Assembly: GCF_024400215.1 (NCBI RefSeq)
Contig: NZ_CP053748.1
Coordinates: 3,968,001-4,032,000, forward strand
Direction: 5' to 3'
DNA: 64,000 bases
Origin: Massilia sp. erpn
GTDB lineage: Bacteria; Pseudomonadota; Gammaproteobacteria; Burkholderiales; Burkholderiaceae_D
The notes beneath the pieces are model-generated. The model had not been told where the DNA came from. It saw only the letters and a list, made by a program, of their open reading frames with translations, and searched no databases. Both the position numbers and the translations under genes were made by a program. Every line of letters begins with the position of its first letter. Within the stretch, counting starts at the first letter, position 1. This document shows, piece after piece, positions 9,481-19,647 of this stretch.

Positions 9481-11925
9481 ATGAGCATCAGGAATCTGTG
9501 CAGTCTGTTCGAGCCAGGATCGGTAGCCGTGATCGGCGCGTCCAGCCGGCCCGACCGCATCGGCTATACAGTGCTGAATAATATGGCCGAATGCGGCTTT
9601 GCCGGCGCGCTGTGGCCCGTCAATCCCAAATATGCCGAACTGCGTGGCGTGCCTTGCTACCACCGTGTCTCGGCCCTGCCGCGCGCGCCGGAACTGGCCG
9701 TCATCTGCACGCCGCCGGAGACGGTGCCGGGCCTGATCGCGGAACTGGGTGCGCGCGGCACACGCGCGGCGGTGGTGCTGACGCCGGGCCTGTCGGAGGC
9801 GCGCAGCGGTGGCAAGAACCTGCGCCAGGCCATGCTGGACGCGGCCCGGCCGCACCGGCTGCGCATCCTCGGCCCCGGCGGCATCGGCCTGCTGGCGCCC
9901 CATGCGGGACTGAACGCCAGCATGGCGCAAGTGGGCGCGCAGCCCGGAAAAATCGCTTTCGTATCGCAATCGGGCATGCTGATGGCGGCGGTGTTGGATT
10001 GGGCGCGGCAGCAGGGCATCGGGTTTTCGCGCGTGATCTCGCTGGGCGAGGGCACCGATATCGATATGGGCGACCTGCTCGATTTCCTGGCCGGCGACAG
10101 CGACACCACGGCCATCGTCATGCATATGGAATCGGTCAGCAATGCGCGCAAGTTCATGTCGGCGGCGCGCATGGCGGCGCGCGGCAAGCCGGTGATCGTC
10201 ATGAAAGCCGGGCGCGAAGGCGATGACAAGGTGATCGACGCCGCCATCCGCCGCGCCGGCATGCTGCGCGTATACTCCTCGGCCGATCTGTTCGACGCGG
10301 TGGAGACCGTGGCGCGCGCCCGGCCGCTGCGCGGCGAGCGCCTGGCCATCATCAGCAACGGCGGCAGCCTGGGCCAGCTGGCAGATGACGCCCTGCGCTG
10401 GCGCGGCGTGCGCCAGGCCACGCTGTCGGCACCCACCCAGCGCCGCCTGGAACAAATGAAGCCGGCGCCGATGGTGGCGCAGGGCACCCTGGTGGTTGGC
10501 GGCGAGGCCACGCCGGAGCGCTACGCCGCCGTACTGGATGCCTTGATACAGGAGCCGCAAGTCGATGCGCTGCTGCTGATTCACGCGCCCAGCACCGCCG
10601 CCGCCAGTGCCGATGTGGCGCGCGTGCTGGCGCCGATGGCGAAAGCGGCCAGCAAGAGCGTGCTGTCCTGCTGGCTGGGTGGGGCGGGCGCCACTGTCGC
10701 GCGCGAGACGTTCGCTGAGGCCGGACTGCCTTGCTACGACACGCCGGAAAAGGCTACGCGCGCCTTCCTGCAGATCGCCCAGTACCAGCGCAACCAGGCC
10801 TTGCTGATCGAGGTGCCGGCGCAGGCGCCGCCGGCGCCGGAACGCAGCGCCGCGCGTGCCATCGTCGATGCGGCGCTGGCCCAGGGCATCACCGCGCTGA
10901 GCCGGGAAGACAGCCAGGCGGTGCTGGCCGCCTACGGCATTCCGCTGGCCGCGCCGCTGCGCCGCCGCGGCGAGGGCAGCGGCGGCGCAGCGGCCGATGG
11001 CGCCGCGCCGGCGGACGGCGAATTGCGCAGCAATGTGCGCAGCGATATCCAGCTGCGCGTGGCGGTGCGCATCGATCCCGTTTTTGGTCCCGCCATCAGC
11101 TTCGGCCAGGGCGGCCCGGCCGCGCTGGCGGTGGACGACCGCGCTGTCGGCCTGCCGCCACTGAATATGGTGCTGGCGCGCGATGTGGTGGCGCGCACCC
11201 GGGTGGCGCGCCTGCTGGCCGACCATAGCGAAGCGATTTGTCGCGTGCTGATCCAGGTGGCCGAACTGGCGGTCGATATCGGCGAGCTGGCCGTGCTGGA
11301 GATCGATCCCTTGCTGGCCGGCGCCGGCGGCGTGCGGGTGCAGGATGCGCGCATCGAACTGGGGCCGCGCCGCGCCGAGGCCAGCCTGGCCATCCGCCCC
11401 TATCCGCAGGAGCTGGAGCAGGACGTGGCCTGGCAGGGCGAGACCCTGCTGCTGCGTCCCATCCGTCCGGAAGATGCGCCGGCCCATCTGCGCTTCTTCG
11501 CCGCCCTGCATGCCGACGATGTGCGCATGCGCTTTTTCACCGCCATGCGCGAATTGCCGCCGGCCCAGCTGGCACGTCTGACCCAGATCGATTACGACCG
11601 CGCCATGGCCTTTATCGCCACCCGCAGCGGCGCCGACGGCCAGCCGGAAACGCTGGGCGTGGTGCGCGCCGTGGCCGACCCGGACAACCAGCGCGCCGAA
11701 TTCGCCATCGTGGTGCGTTCGGATTTGAAGGGCAAGGGACTGGGCGTGGTGCTGTTCGAAAAGCTGGTGGCTTACTTCCGCGAGCGCGGCACACGCGAGT
11801 TGTGGGGCGAAACCCTGTCGGAGAACACCGGCATGCAGCGCCTGATCAAGCGCTTCGGCGGCACGGTCACGCCGTCGGCGGAACCCGGCGTTGTGGAATT
11901 ACTGCTCAGATTACAACAGAAATGA
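9481..11925 (+). CDS. Pat-like NDP-forming acyl-CoA ligase/GNAT acetyltransferase
   Basis: Looks like the Pat/PatZ-type protein lysine acetyltransferase, which uses acetyl-CoA to silence acetyl-CoA synthetase and other metabolic enzymes. An N-terminal CoA-binding Rossmann domain (VIGASSRPDRIGYTV, about residues 17-31) is followed by two succinyl-CoA-synthetase-like domains to about residue 480. A shortened ATP-grasp segment comes next, then a C-terminal GNAT domain from about residue 645 (LLLRPIRPEDAP, later KGKGLGVVLFEKL). Length is 814, while typical relatives are near 890. The loss appears to fall in the ATP-grasp N-terminal half, where a low-complexity GEGSGGAAADGAAPADGE stretch sits instead. 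An AAGG-type ribosome site precedes the ATG. Acyl-CoA ligase activity is doubtful; acetyltransferase activity is plausible. Confidence 0.85.
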   Translation: MSIRNLCSLFEPGSVAVIGASSRPDRIGYTVLNNMAECGFAGALWPVNPKYAELRGVPCYHRVSALPRAPELAVICTPPETVPGLIAELGARGTRAAVVLTPGLSEARSGGKNLRQAMLDAARPHRLRILGPGGIGLLAPHAGLNASMAQVGAQPGKIAFVSQSGMLMAAVLDWARQQGIGFSRVISLGEGTDIDMGDLLDFLAGDSDTTAIVMHMESVSNARKFMSAARMAARGKPVIVMKAGREGDDKVIDAAIRRAGMLRVYSSADLFDAVETVARARPLRGERLAIISNGGSLGQLADDALRWRGVRQATLSAPTQRRLEQMKPAPMVAQGTLVVGGEATPERYAAVLDALIQEPQVDALLLIHAPSTAAASADVARVLAPMAKAASKSVLSCWLGGAGATVARETFAEAGLPCYDTPEKATRAFLQIAQYQRNQALLIEVPAQAPPAPERSAARAIVDAALAQGITALSREDSQAVLAAYGIPLAAPLRRRGEGSGGAAADGAAPADGELRSNVRSDIQLRVAVRIDPVFGPAISFGQGGPAALAVDDRAVGLPPLNMVLARDVVARTRVARLLADHSEAICRVLIQVAELAVDIGELAVLEIDPLLAGAGGVRVQDARIELGPRRAEASLAIRPYPQELEQDVAWQGETLLLRPIRPEDAPAHLRFFAALHADDVRMRFFTAMRELPPAQLARLTQIDYDRAMAFIATRSGADGQPETLGVVRAVADPDNQRAEFAIVVRSDLKGKGLGVVLFEKLVAYFRERGTRELWGETLSENTGMQRLIKRFGGTVTPSAEPGVVELLLRLQQK

Positions 11926-12050
11926 GAAAAATTTTGCGCTAGAATCGATAGTTCAAACAGACGCTTGCGCTAGGTCAAAGCAATGTTGTCAGCTTTATTT
12001 ACACTTCTACTTCCGTATGGTCACCCGTGTCATGTAAGGGAGTAAGACAG

Positions 12051-12725
12051 ATGTTGACGGCTACTTACACTTTGGTTGCCTTGTCGGTGGAGCAGGCCAG
12101 CATGCGCATGGGCCTGCTGGCGCTGCAAAAACAGATGCAGTCCACGCTGACATTGCAGCGCAGCCTTTCGCTTTCGCAGCTCGAATATGCCTGCGAAAAC
12201 CTGAACCGTTTATACGATGCTTGCCATTGGCGCAAGATTGAACAGTATCTCATTCCCGCGCTGCGCCAGGCCACCGAAAAGGCCGACCAGCTGCTCGATG
12301 AGCTCAGCCTGTTGAACCAGAATGCGCTGACGGCCATCCGCCAGATGCAGGCGCAGATGGAGAATGCGGGCGAGGATAGCGAAGAGCGCGTGGCCGAGGT
12401 GTGCGCCGCCATCGATACCTTCTGCGAATCGCTGCTGCAAAGGCTGGACAAGGAAGAGCGCGAGCTGTTCGCCATCGCGCGCCGCGCCATTTGCGGCGAT
12501 GCCTGGTTCGCCATCGCCAACCAGATGCTGGCGCATGAAGCGGAAGCGGAAGAGGCGCGCCGCGAGCGCGCCGCGCGCCCCCTGTCGCTGGCCAGGCCGG
12601 CCGCCATCATAGCCCTGGGCGTGCCCGGACTGGACGGCGTGGCCGGGCCGGAAACGGAATCACCCACGCCGGAGCTGGGTCCCCACCATCGCCAGCTTCC
12701 GGTCCGCCGTTACGCCGGCGATTGA
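12051..12725 (+). CDS. Hypothetical helical protein
   Basis: A 224-residue protein I do not recognise with certainty. It is almost entirely predicted helix, with heptad-like stretches (ALRQATEKADQLLDELSLLNQ, IRQMQAQMENAG). Its LDKEERELFAIARRAICG segment followed by NQMLAHEAEAEEARRE recalls the last helices of hemerythrin-like domains. The histidine ligand set of a true hemerythrin is not evident, so that link is weak. The C-terminal 45 residues are Pro/Gly-rich and probably disordered. I choose the ATG at 12051 because GGGAG sits 8 bp upstream; a GTG at 12027 would add eight residues and place that ribosome site inside the gene. It stands alone between the Pat-like gene and the DUF349 gene. 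Confidence 0.7.
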   Translation: MLTATYTLVALSVEQASMRMGLLALQKQMQSTLTLQRSLSLSQLEYACENLNRLYDACHWRKIEQYLIPALRQATEKADQLLDELSLLNQNALTAIRQMQAQMENAGEDSEERVAEVCAAIDTFCESLLQRLDKEERELFAIARRAICGDAWFAIANQMLAHEAEAEEARRERAARPLSLARPAAIIALGVPGLDGVAGPETESPTPELGPHHRQLPVRRYAGD

Positions 12726-12837
12726 TCGCCAGGGAAACGGGAGCCGCCGCCTGGCCGCGGTGGCTGATCCATGCCCGCTTGGGCACGGCACGCGGCGCTT
12801 TGCTATGATGGTGGTTTTGATCCATCCATAGCTCATC

Positions 12838-15468
12838 ATGTTCGAATTCCTTTTCAAACGGCCGGGCGACAAGCCCGCCGGACCGCAGGGCGCAGCTTCG
12901 GAGCAGTCTGCCGCGGCCGGGAACAGTGTGGGACAGGGCAACCAGCAAGCGCAGGCGCGCCGCGCCGAGCAGGCCGCGCAAGCCAAGGCGCTGGCCGGCA
13001 ATGAAGCCGCCGCCGTGGAATTGATCCTGCGCAGCGAATTCGCCGAGGTGCGTCTGGCTGCCGCCGAATATGTGCAAGCCCAGCCGCTGCTGGAACAGGT
13101 GCAGCAAGCCATGCGCAATACCGACCGCCGCGTGGCCAAGCTGATGCAGAGCCGTCTCGACGCCTTGCGCCACCAGCAGGCCGAACAGCGCCAGGCCGAA
13201 GCCAGCATCGCCCAGGCGCAAAAACTCTTGCAGGATGAGAAACTGACCCCGAACCAGGTTGCCGATCTCGACCGCCAATGGCAGGTGATTGCCGCCGGCA
13301 GCGCGCTGAGCGAACGTTTTGGCGTCGAACGCCGGGCGTTGGCGGCGCGCCTGGAAGCCCAGGTCAGCCTGCAGCGCGCCGTGATCGATGCGCTGGCGGC
13401 CGTGCGCCGCCTGGCCGCGGAAGCCCGTCCCGGCGACGAAGCCGGCCGCGCGGCGCAGACGGAGCAACTGGCGCGCCTGCAAGCCGAACACGTGGCGCAT
13501 CTGGCGAACGCCGAAGGCGCCTCCCTGCCGCGTCACCTGCTGAGCGATTTCGAGCTGGCGATGAGTCAGACGCAAGCCGCCCTGGCCCAGGCGCCGAAGG
13601 CGGCGCCAGCCGCCGCTGCCGTCCACAGCGCGGCAGCCGATATGCCGGCCGGCAGCGATGCGCGCCCAGCGGCGGCCACGGGCGAGACGCCCGCCGCCGC
13701 GCCGCATGCCGCTGCTCCCGCCGAGGGCGCCAATGGCGACGCGGCGCACCCGCCGCACGGTACGGCCGATGCCGCCGATGCCCACCCGCCGCGCGAAAAG
13801 CACAAAGCGACCCCGGCCGACAAGGAAGCCAACCGCCACTTCATGGAACTGGTCGATGCGCTGGAGGCGGCCTTGCAGCAAGGCCAGCTCCATATTGCTG
13901 CTGAGCATGATAAGACCTTGAAGGAAAGCAAAACCGGCCGCCTGTCGCAGTCCCAGGCCGAGCGTCTGGCCCATGTGCGCGCCGAGTTGAAGCGGCTGGG
14001 CGACTGGGCGCGCTGGGGCGGCAATGTTTCGCGCGAAGAGCTGGTGAAGGCGGTGGAGGAATTGCCGGCCCAGGGCTTGCCGATGAGCGAACTGGCCAAG
14101 AAGGTGGGCAGCATGCGCGACCGCTGGAAGGCGCTTGACAGCGTTTCCGGCGCCGCGCCCAAGAGTCTGTGGGAGAAGTTCGACGCCGCCTGTACCGCCG
14201 CCTATGCCCCGGCCGCCGCCCACTTCAAGCACCTGGCCGACGAGCGCCACACCAATGCCGCCAAGGCCCAGACCCTGATCGACGAGGTCAGTGCCCTGAT
14301 CGCGCGCGGCGTTTCGCGTCCGCTGCCGGCCGATGCCGCCGCCGGCGACGCGCCTGGCACGCTGCCGCACACCTATGACTGGCGCGCCATGGCTTCGTCC
14401 TCGCAGCGCCTGCGCCAGGCCTGGAGCCGTCTTGGCACCATCGACCGCAAGGACAAGAAAAAGCTGGACGCCGCCTTCGCCGCCGCCATGGCCGAGCTGA
14501 TGGCGCCGCTGGAAGAGCAGCGCAAGATCGAAGTGGCGCGCCGCGAGCAACTGGTCGAGGAAGTCGGCAAGCTCAATCCGAGCGACCGCAACACCATCGA
14601 AACCCTGCGCCGCCTGCAGGAAAGCTGGCAGGAGCACGCCAAGGCGCTGCCGCTGGAGCGCAAGGCCGAGCAGGCGCTGTGGCAGCGCTTCCGCGGCGCT
14701 TGCGATGCCATCTTCTCCAAGCGCAAGGAGCATGCCCACGCCGCCGACGCCGAGCGCCGCAGCCATCTGCATGTGCGCGAAGACATCTGCGCCAGCCTGG
14801 AAAGCGCCACCTTCGAGGGCGAGGACAAGGCCCAGCTGAACGCCATGGTCAAGGCCCTGCGCGACGCCGCCGCCGCCTGGCATGCCAGCGGCAGCGTGCC
14901 GCGCGCCGCCGAGCAGAAGATCGAGCAGCGCTACAAGAGCGCCGTGGCGGCCCTGCAGTCGCGCGCCGACGCCATCCGCCGCCGCGCCAGCGCCGCCCAG
15001 ACCACGGCCATGCGCGAAAAACTGCGCCTGACCCAGGCGCTGGAAGCGGCCATCGCCGCGCCGGGCGAGATCGACGCCGCCGACTGGAGCGCGCGCTGGC
15101 AAGCCTTGCCGGCTTTGCCGGGCGATTTTGAACGCACCCTGCGCCAGCGCTTCGAAGCAGGCGTGAAAGCGGGCGCCGGCAATGGCCGCGGCGCCTATGC
15201 GACGGCGCTGGAAGCGAGCCGCGAGCGCCTGCTGGAAGAAGTGCTGCGCCTGGAAATCGGCGCCGGCATCGACAGCGGCGCGGAATTTGCGCGCGAACGC
15301 CTGAAAATGCAGGTCGAGGTGTTGCAAAGCTCCCTCAAATCCGGCCACAAGCCGGACGGCCACGCCACCCAGTTCCTGCAGCTGTGCGCCATGCCGGCCC
15401 TGGCCGACGACCGCACCGCCACGCGGATCGAGCAACTGTTTCGCCGCCTTGGCGCGGAAGCCAAATGA
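12838..15468 (+). CDS. Large DUF349-repeat protein
   Basis: An 876-residue, strongly helical cytoplasmic protein containing at least three DUF349 units. The clearest are LWEKFDAACTAAYAPAAAHF (about residue 443) and LWQRFRGACDAIFSKRKEHA (about 618), each followed by a long helix. Between about 230 and 330 there is an Ala/Pro/His-rich low-complexity linker (AHPPHGTADAADAHPPREKH) that is likely disordered. DUF349 proteins have no established reaction; their charge pattern and coiled-coil nature suggest a scaffold or nucleic-acid-binding role, which is inference. The stop codon overlaps the moaE start (ATGA at 15465-15468), so moaE translation probably depends on this gene. The start ATG gives MFEFLFKRPGDK, a common opening for the family. 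Confidence 0.82.
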   Translation: MFEFLFKRPGDKPAGPQGAASEQSAAAGNSVGQGNQQAQARRAEQAAQAKALAGNEAAAVELILRSEFAEVRLAAAEYVQAQPLLEQVQQAMRNTDRRVAKLMQSRLDALRHQQAEQRQAEASIAQAQKLLQDEKLTPNQVADLDRQWQVIAAGSALSERFGVERRALAARLEAQVSLQRAVIDALAAVRRLAAEARPGDEAGRAAQTEQLARLQAEHVAHLANAEGASLPRHLLSDFELAMSQTQAALAQAPKAAPAAAAVHSAAADMPAGSDARPAAATGETPAAAPHAAAPAEGANGDAAHPPHGTADAADAHPPREKHKATPADKEANRHFMELVDALEAALQQGQLHIAAEHDKTLKESKTGRLSQSQAERLAHVRAELKRLGDWARWGGNVSREELVKAVEELPAQGLPMSELAKKVGSMRDRWKALDSVSGAAPKSLWEKFDAACTAAYAPAAAHFKHLADERHTNAAKAQTLIDEVSALIARGVSRPLPADAAAGDAPGTLPHTYDWRAMASSSQRLRQAWSRLGTIDRKDKKKLDAAFAAAMAELMAPLEEQRKIEVARREQLVEEVGKLNPSDRNTIETLRRLQESWQEHAKALPLERKAEQALWQRFRGACDAIFSKRKEHAHAADAERRSHLHVREDICASLESATFEGEDKAQLNAMVKALRDAAAAWHASGSVPRAAEQKIEQRYKSAVAALQSRADAIRRRASAAQTTAMREKLRLTQALEAAIAAPGEIDAADWSARWQALPALPGDFERTLRQRFEAGVKAGAGNGRGAYATALEASRERLLEEVLRLEIGAGIDSGAEFARERLKMQVEVLQSSLKSGHKPDGHATQFLQLCAMPALADDRTATRIEQLFRRLGAEAK

Positions 15469-15944
15469 ATCAAAGTAGCATGCAGCAAGTAAGAATCCAG
15501 ACTGAAGACTTCGACGTGGCCGGCGAACTGGCGCAATTGCGCGCCGGCGACGCCCGCGTCGGCGGCATCGTCAGCTTTGTCGGTACCGTGCGCGACCTGA
15601 ACGAGGGCGCTGCCATCTCCAGCATGGAGCTGGAGCATTACCCGGGCATGACCGAGCAATCGATCCAGGCCATCATCGACCAGGCGCGCCAGCGCTGGCC
15701 GCTGTATGGGGCGCTGGTGATCCACCGCGTCGGCCCGCTCCTGCCAATGGACCAGATCGTACTGGTGGCGGTCACCTCGGCGCACCGGGGCGAAGCGTTT
15801 GCGGCTTGTGAATTTATTATCGATTATCTGAAGACCGAGGCGCCGTTCTGGAAGAAGGAAGAAACGCCCGAGGGCGCGCGCTGGGTCGATGCCCGCGTCA
15901 GCGACGACCAGGCTTTGCGGAAGTGGGCGCTGCCGGATATGTGA
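15465..15944 (+). CDS. moaE: Molybdopterin synthase catalytic subunit MoaE
   Basis: Large subunit of molybdopterin synthase, which with thiocarboxylated MoaD adds the dithiolene sulfurs to cyclic pyranopterin monophosphate. The 159-residue protein has the family landmarks: VGGIVSFVGTVRDLNEG, LELEHYPGMTE-like (MELEHYPGMTE), IHRVGPLLPMDQIVLV, AHRGEAFAACEFIIDYLK and APFWKKEE. The last two contain the lysines expected in the active site. The start at 15465 overlaps the preceding stop; a second ATG five codons later (MQQVRIQTED) is possible. No moaD, moaA or moeA lies beside it, so its partner must be encoded elsewhere. Confidence 0.95.
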   Translation: MNQSSMQQVRIQTEDFDVAGELAQLRAGDARVGGIVSFVGTVRDLNEGAAISSMELEHYPGMTEQSIQAIIDQARQRWPLYGALVIHRVGPLLPMDQIVLVAVTSAHRGEAFAACEFIIDYLKTEAPFWKKEETPEGARWVDARVSDDQALRKWALPDM

Positions 15945-15963
15945 TTTTCGTCACAAACCTGGT

Positions 15964-15991
15964 CTTGAAAACCAGCAGCGCATCCTTATTT
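15964..15991 (+). promoter_or_regulatory. Candidate heat-shock (sigma-32) promoter of clpB
   Basis: CTTGAAA at 15964-15970 is an exact match to the -35 core of sigma-32 promoters. A 13-bp spacer leads to CCTTATTT at 15984-15991, which resembles the CCCCATNT -10. The element lies about 33 bp before the clpB ATG and nothing else separates them. The motif is seen; use by sigma-32 is inferred from family knowledge of clpB regulation. Confidence 0.6.
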
Positions 15992-16023
15992 TGTCCTTAA
16001 GATAAATTCAGGAGCACTGCCAA

Positions 16024-18609
<2,586 letters not shown>

Positions 18610-18619
18610 ATCGCCATCG

Positions 18620-18747
18620 TTTGATCTGCATCAGCAAATGTCCCACCCTGGTGTCAGGCACCAGGGTGGGACATTTTTTGCGCCAGATCAAAGAATGTCC
18701 GACTCCAGTGCCTGGCACCAGGGTTGGACATTTGTTGATCTGGATCA
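18620..18747. repeat. REP-like double inverted repeat
   Basis: Two related palindromes lie back to back between clpB and the convergent AraC gene. The first has perfect 18-bp arms (18636-18653 and 18659-18676; arm AATGTCCCACCCTGGTG plus one A) around a 5-base loop, and is bracketed by TTTGATCTG and its complement CAGATCAAA. The second (about 18694-18731) is an imperfect copy of the same core with three substitutions. A final TGATCTGGATCA closes the block, reaching the AraC stop codon. The shared TGTCC...TGGTG...CACCA core suggests a dispersed REP-type element. A related core is embedded in recO at 42406-42488. Confidence 0.75.
18636..18679. terminator. Hairpin terminator after clpB
   Basis: The perfect 18-bp stem at 18636-18676 runs straight into six T residues (18674-18679), 27 bp after the clpB stop. 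It therefore probably ends clpB transcription. It is part of the REP-like block. Confidence 0.65.
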
Positions 18748-19539
18748 GACTTGGGTGGCGAAGAAGGCGCTGGGGCTGAGGCCGAAGGTTTTCTTGAACA
18801 TGGCGGAGAAGGCGGATTGGCTGGCGTAGCCAAGCTGCTCGGCCACTTGCGCCAGCGGCAGGCCACGGGCGATCAAGGGGGCGGCGTGGGCCAATCTCAC
18901 TTGCTGGCGCCATTGGCCGAAACTCAGGCCGAGCTCGCGCTCGAACAGGCGGGCGAGGGTGCGTTCGGAGGCGCCAACCTGGCTCGCCCACGCTTTCAGC
19001 GTTTGCGGCGCGCCGGGATCGGCCATCAGGCTGTCGCACAGCGCTTTCAGACGCTTGTCGCTGGGCAGGGGGACGCGGATGGGGCGGGTGGCGGAGCGGC
19101 CCAGCTCGTCCAGGATCAGCTCGGCCAGCAGACGATAGCGCGGGGTGGTGGGCTGGTCGCCGATCTGTTCCAGCGCGAGGATGAGTTCGCGCAGCAGGGG
19201 CGTGACCTGGAGCACGCGGCATTCGTCGCCGGCAAACGGGGCGCGCGCGGCCAGCACGCGCACGGGGCGCAGCCGGGTGCGCTCCAGCACCGTCACTTCA
19301 TGCATCACATGGGGCGCGACCCAGATGGCGCGCTGCGGCGGCACGATCCAGCTGCTGTTGTTGGCGGTGACGCGCAGCACGCCTTCCAGCGCATATGTTA
19401 CCTGGCCCCACTCGTGCTTGTGGGCGCTCATGTATTCATTGGTCTGGAGGTCGCGCCCGATCAGCGTGACCGGGCGCCCGGCGTCGGGATCGTAGCAGCT
19501 GGGGTAGCCGGCGGTGTTGTTGAGAATGGTGATGGCCAT
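18745..19539 (-). CDS. AraC-family transcriptional regulator with cupin sensor
   Basis: A 264-residue regulator. The N-terminal half is a cupin-type sensor (MSAHKHEWGQVTYALEGVLRV, then WIVPPQRAIWVAPHVMHEV, residues about 37-85) containing the usual histidines. The C-terminal half carries two AraC helix-turn-helix motifs, with LKAWASQVGASERTLARLF in the first and LAQVAEQLGYASQSAFSAMF followed by KKTFGLSPSAFF in the second. It is transcribed away from an MFS transporter gene whose start lies 108 bp off. By analogy with similar pairs it probably controls that transporter. The intergenic stretch includes a perfect CACTGCAGTG palindrome (19613-19622). The ligand is unknown. Confidence 0.9.
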   Translation of the reverse strand: MAITILNNTAGYPSCYDPDAGRPVTLIGRDLQTNEYMSAHKHEWGQVTYALEGVLRVTANNSSWIVPPQRAIWVAPHVMHEVTVLERTRLRPVRVLAARAPFAGDECRVLQVTPLLRELILALEQIGDQPTTPRYRLLAELILDELGRSATRPIRVPLPSDKRLKALCDSLMADPGAPQTLKAWASQVGASERTLARLFERELGLSFGQWRQQVRLAHAAPLIARGLPLAQVAEQLGYASQSAFSAMFKKTFGLSPSAFFATQV

Positions 19540-19647
19540 GCGGATTCAGGGTTGGCAGGAATTCGACAAATTATGTCATCTTGTCTCAAATCGGGCGATG
19601 TGATTTTGCATACACTGCAGTGGACTGTTCATCTTTGAAGGAAAGCT

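Noticed and set aside
9436..11511. Minus-strand 691-codon frame opposite the Pat-like gene
   Set aside because: Antisense shadow; high-GC codon bias keeps the opposite frame open.
12607..15435. Minus-strand 942-codon frame opposite the DUF349 gene
   Set aside because: Longer than the real gene but without domains; the plus-strand protein has repeated DUF349 signatures and overlaps moaE in operon fashion.
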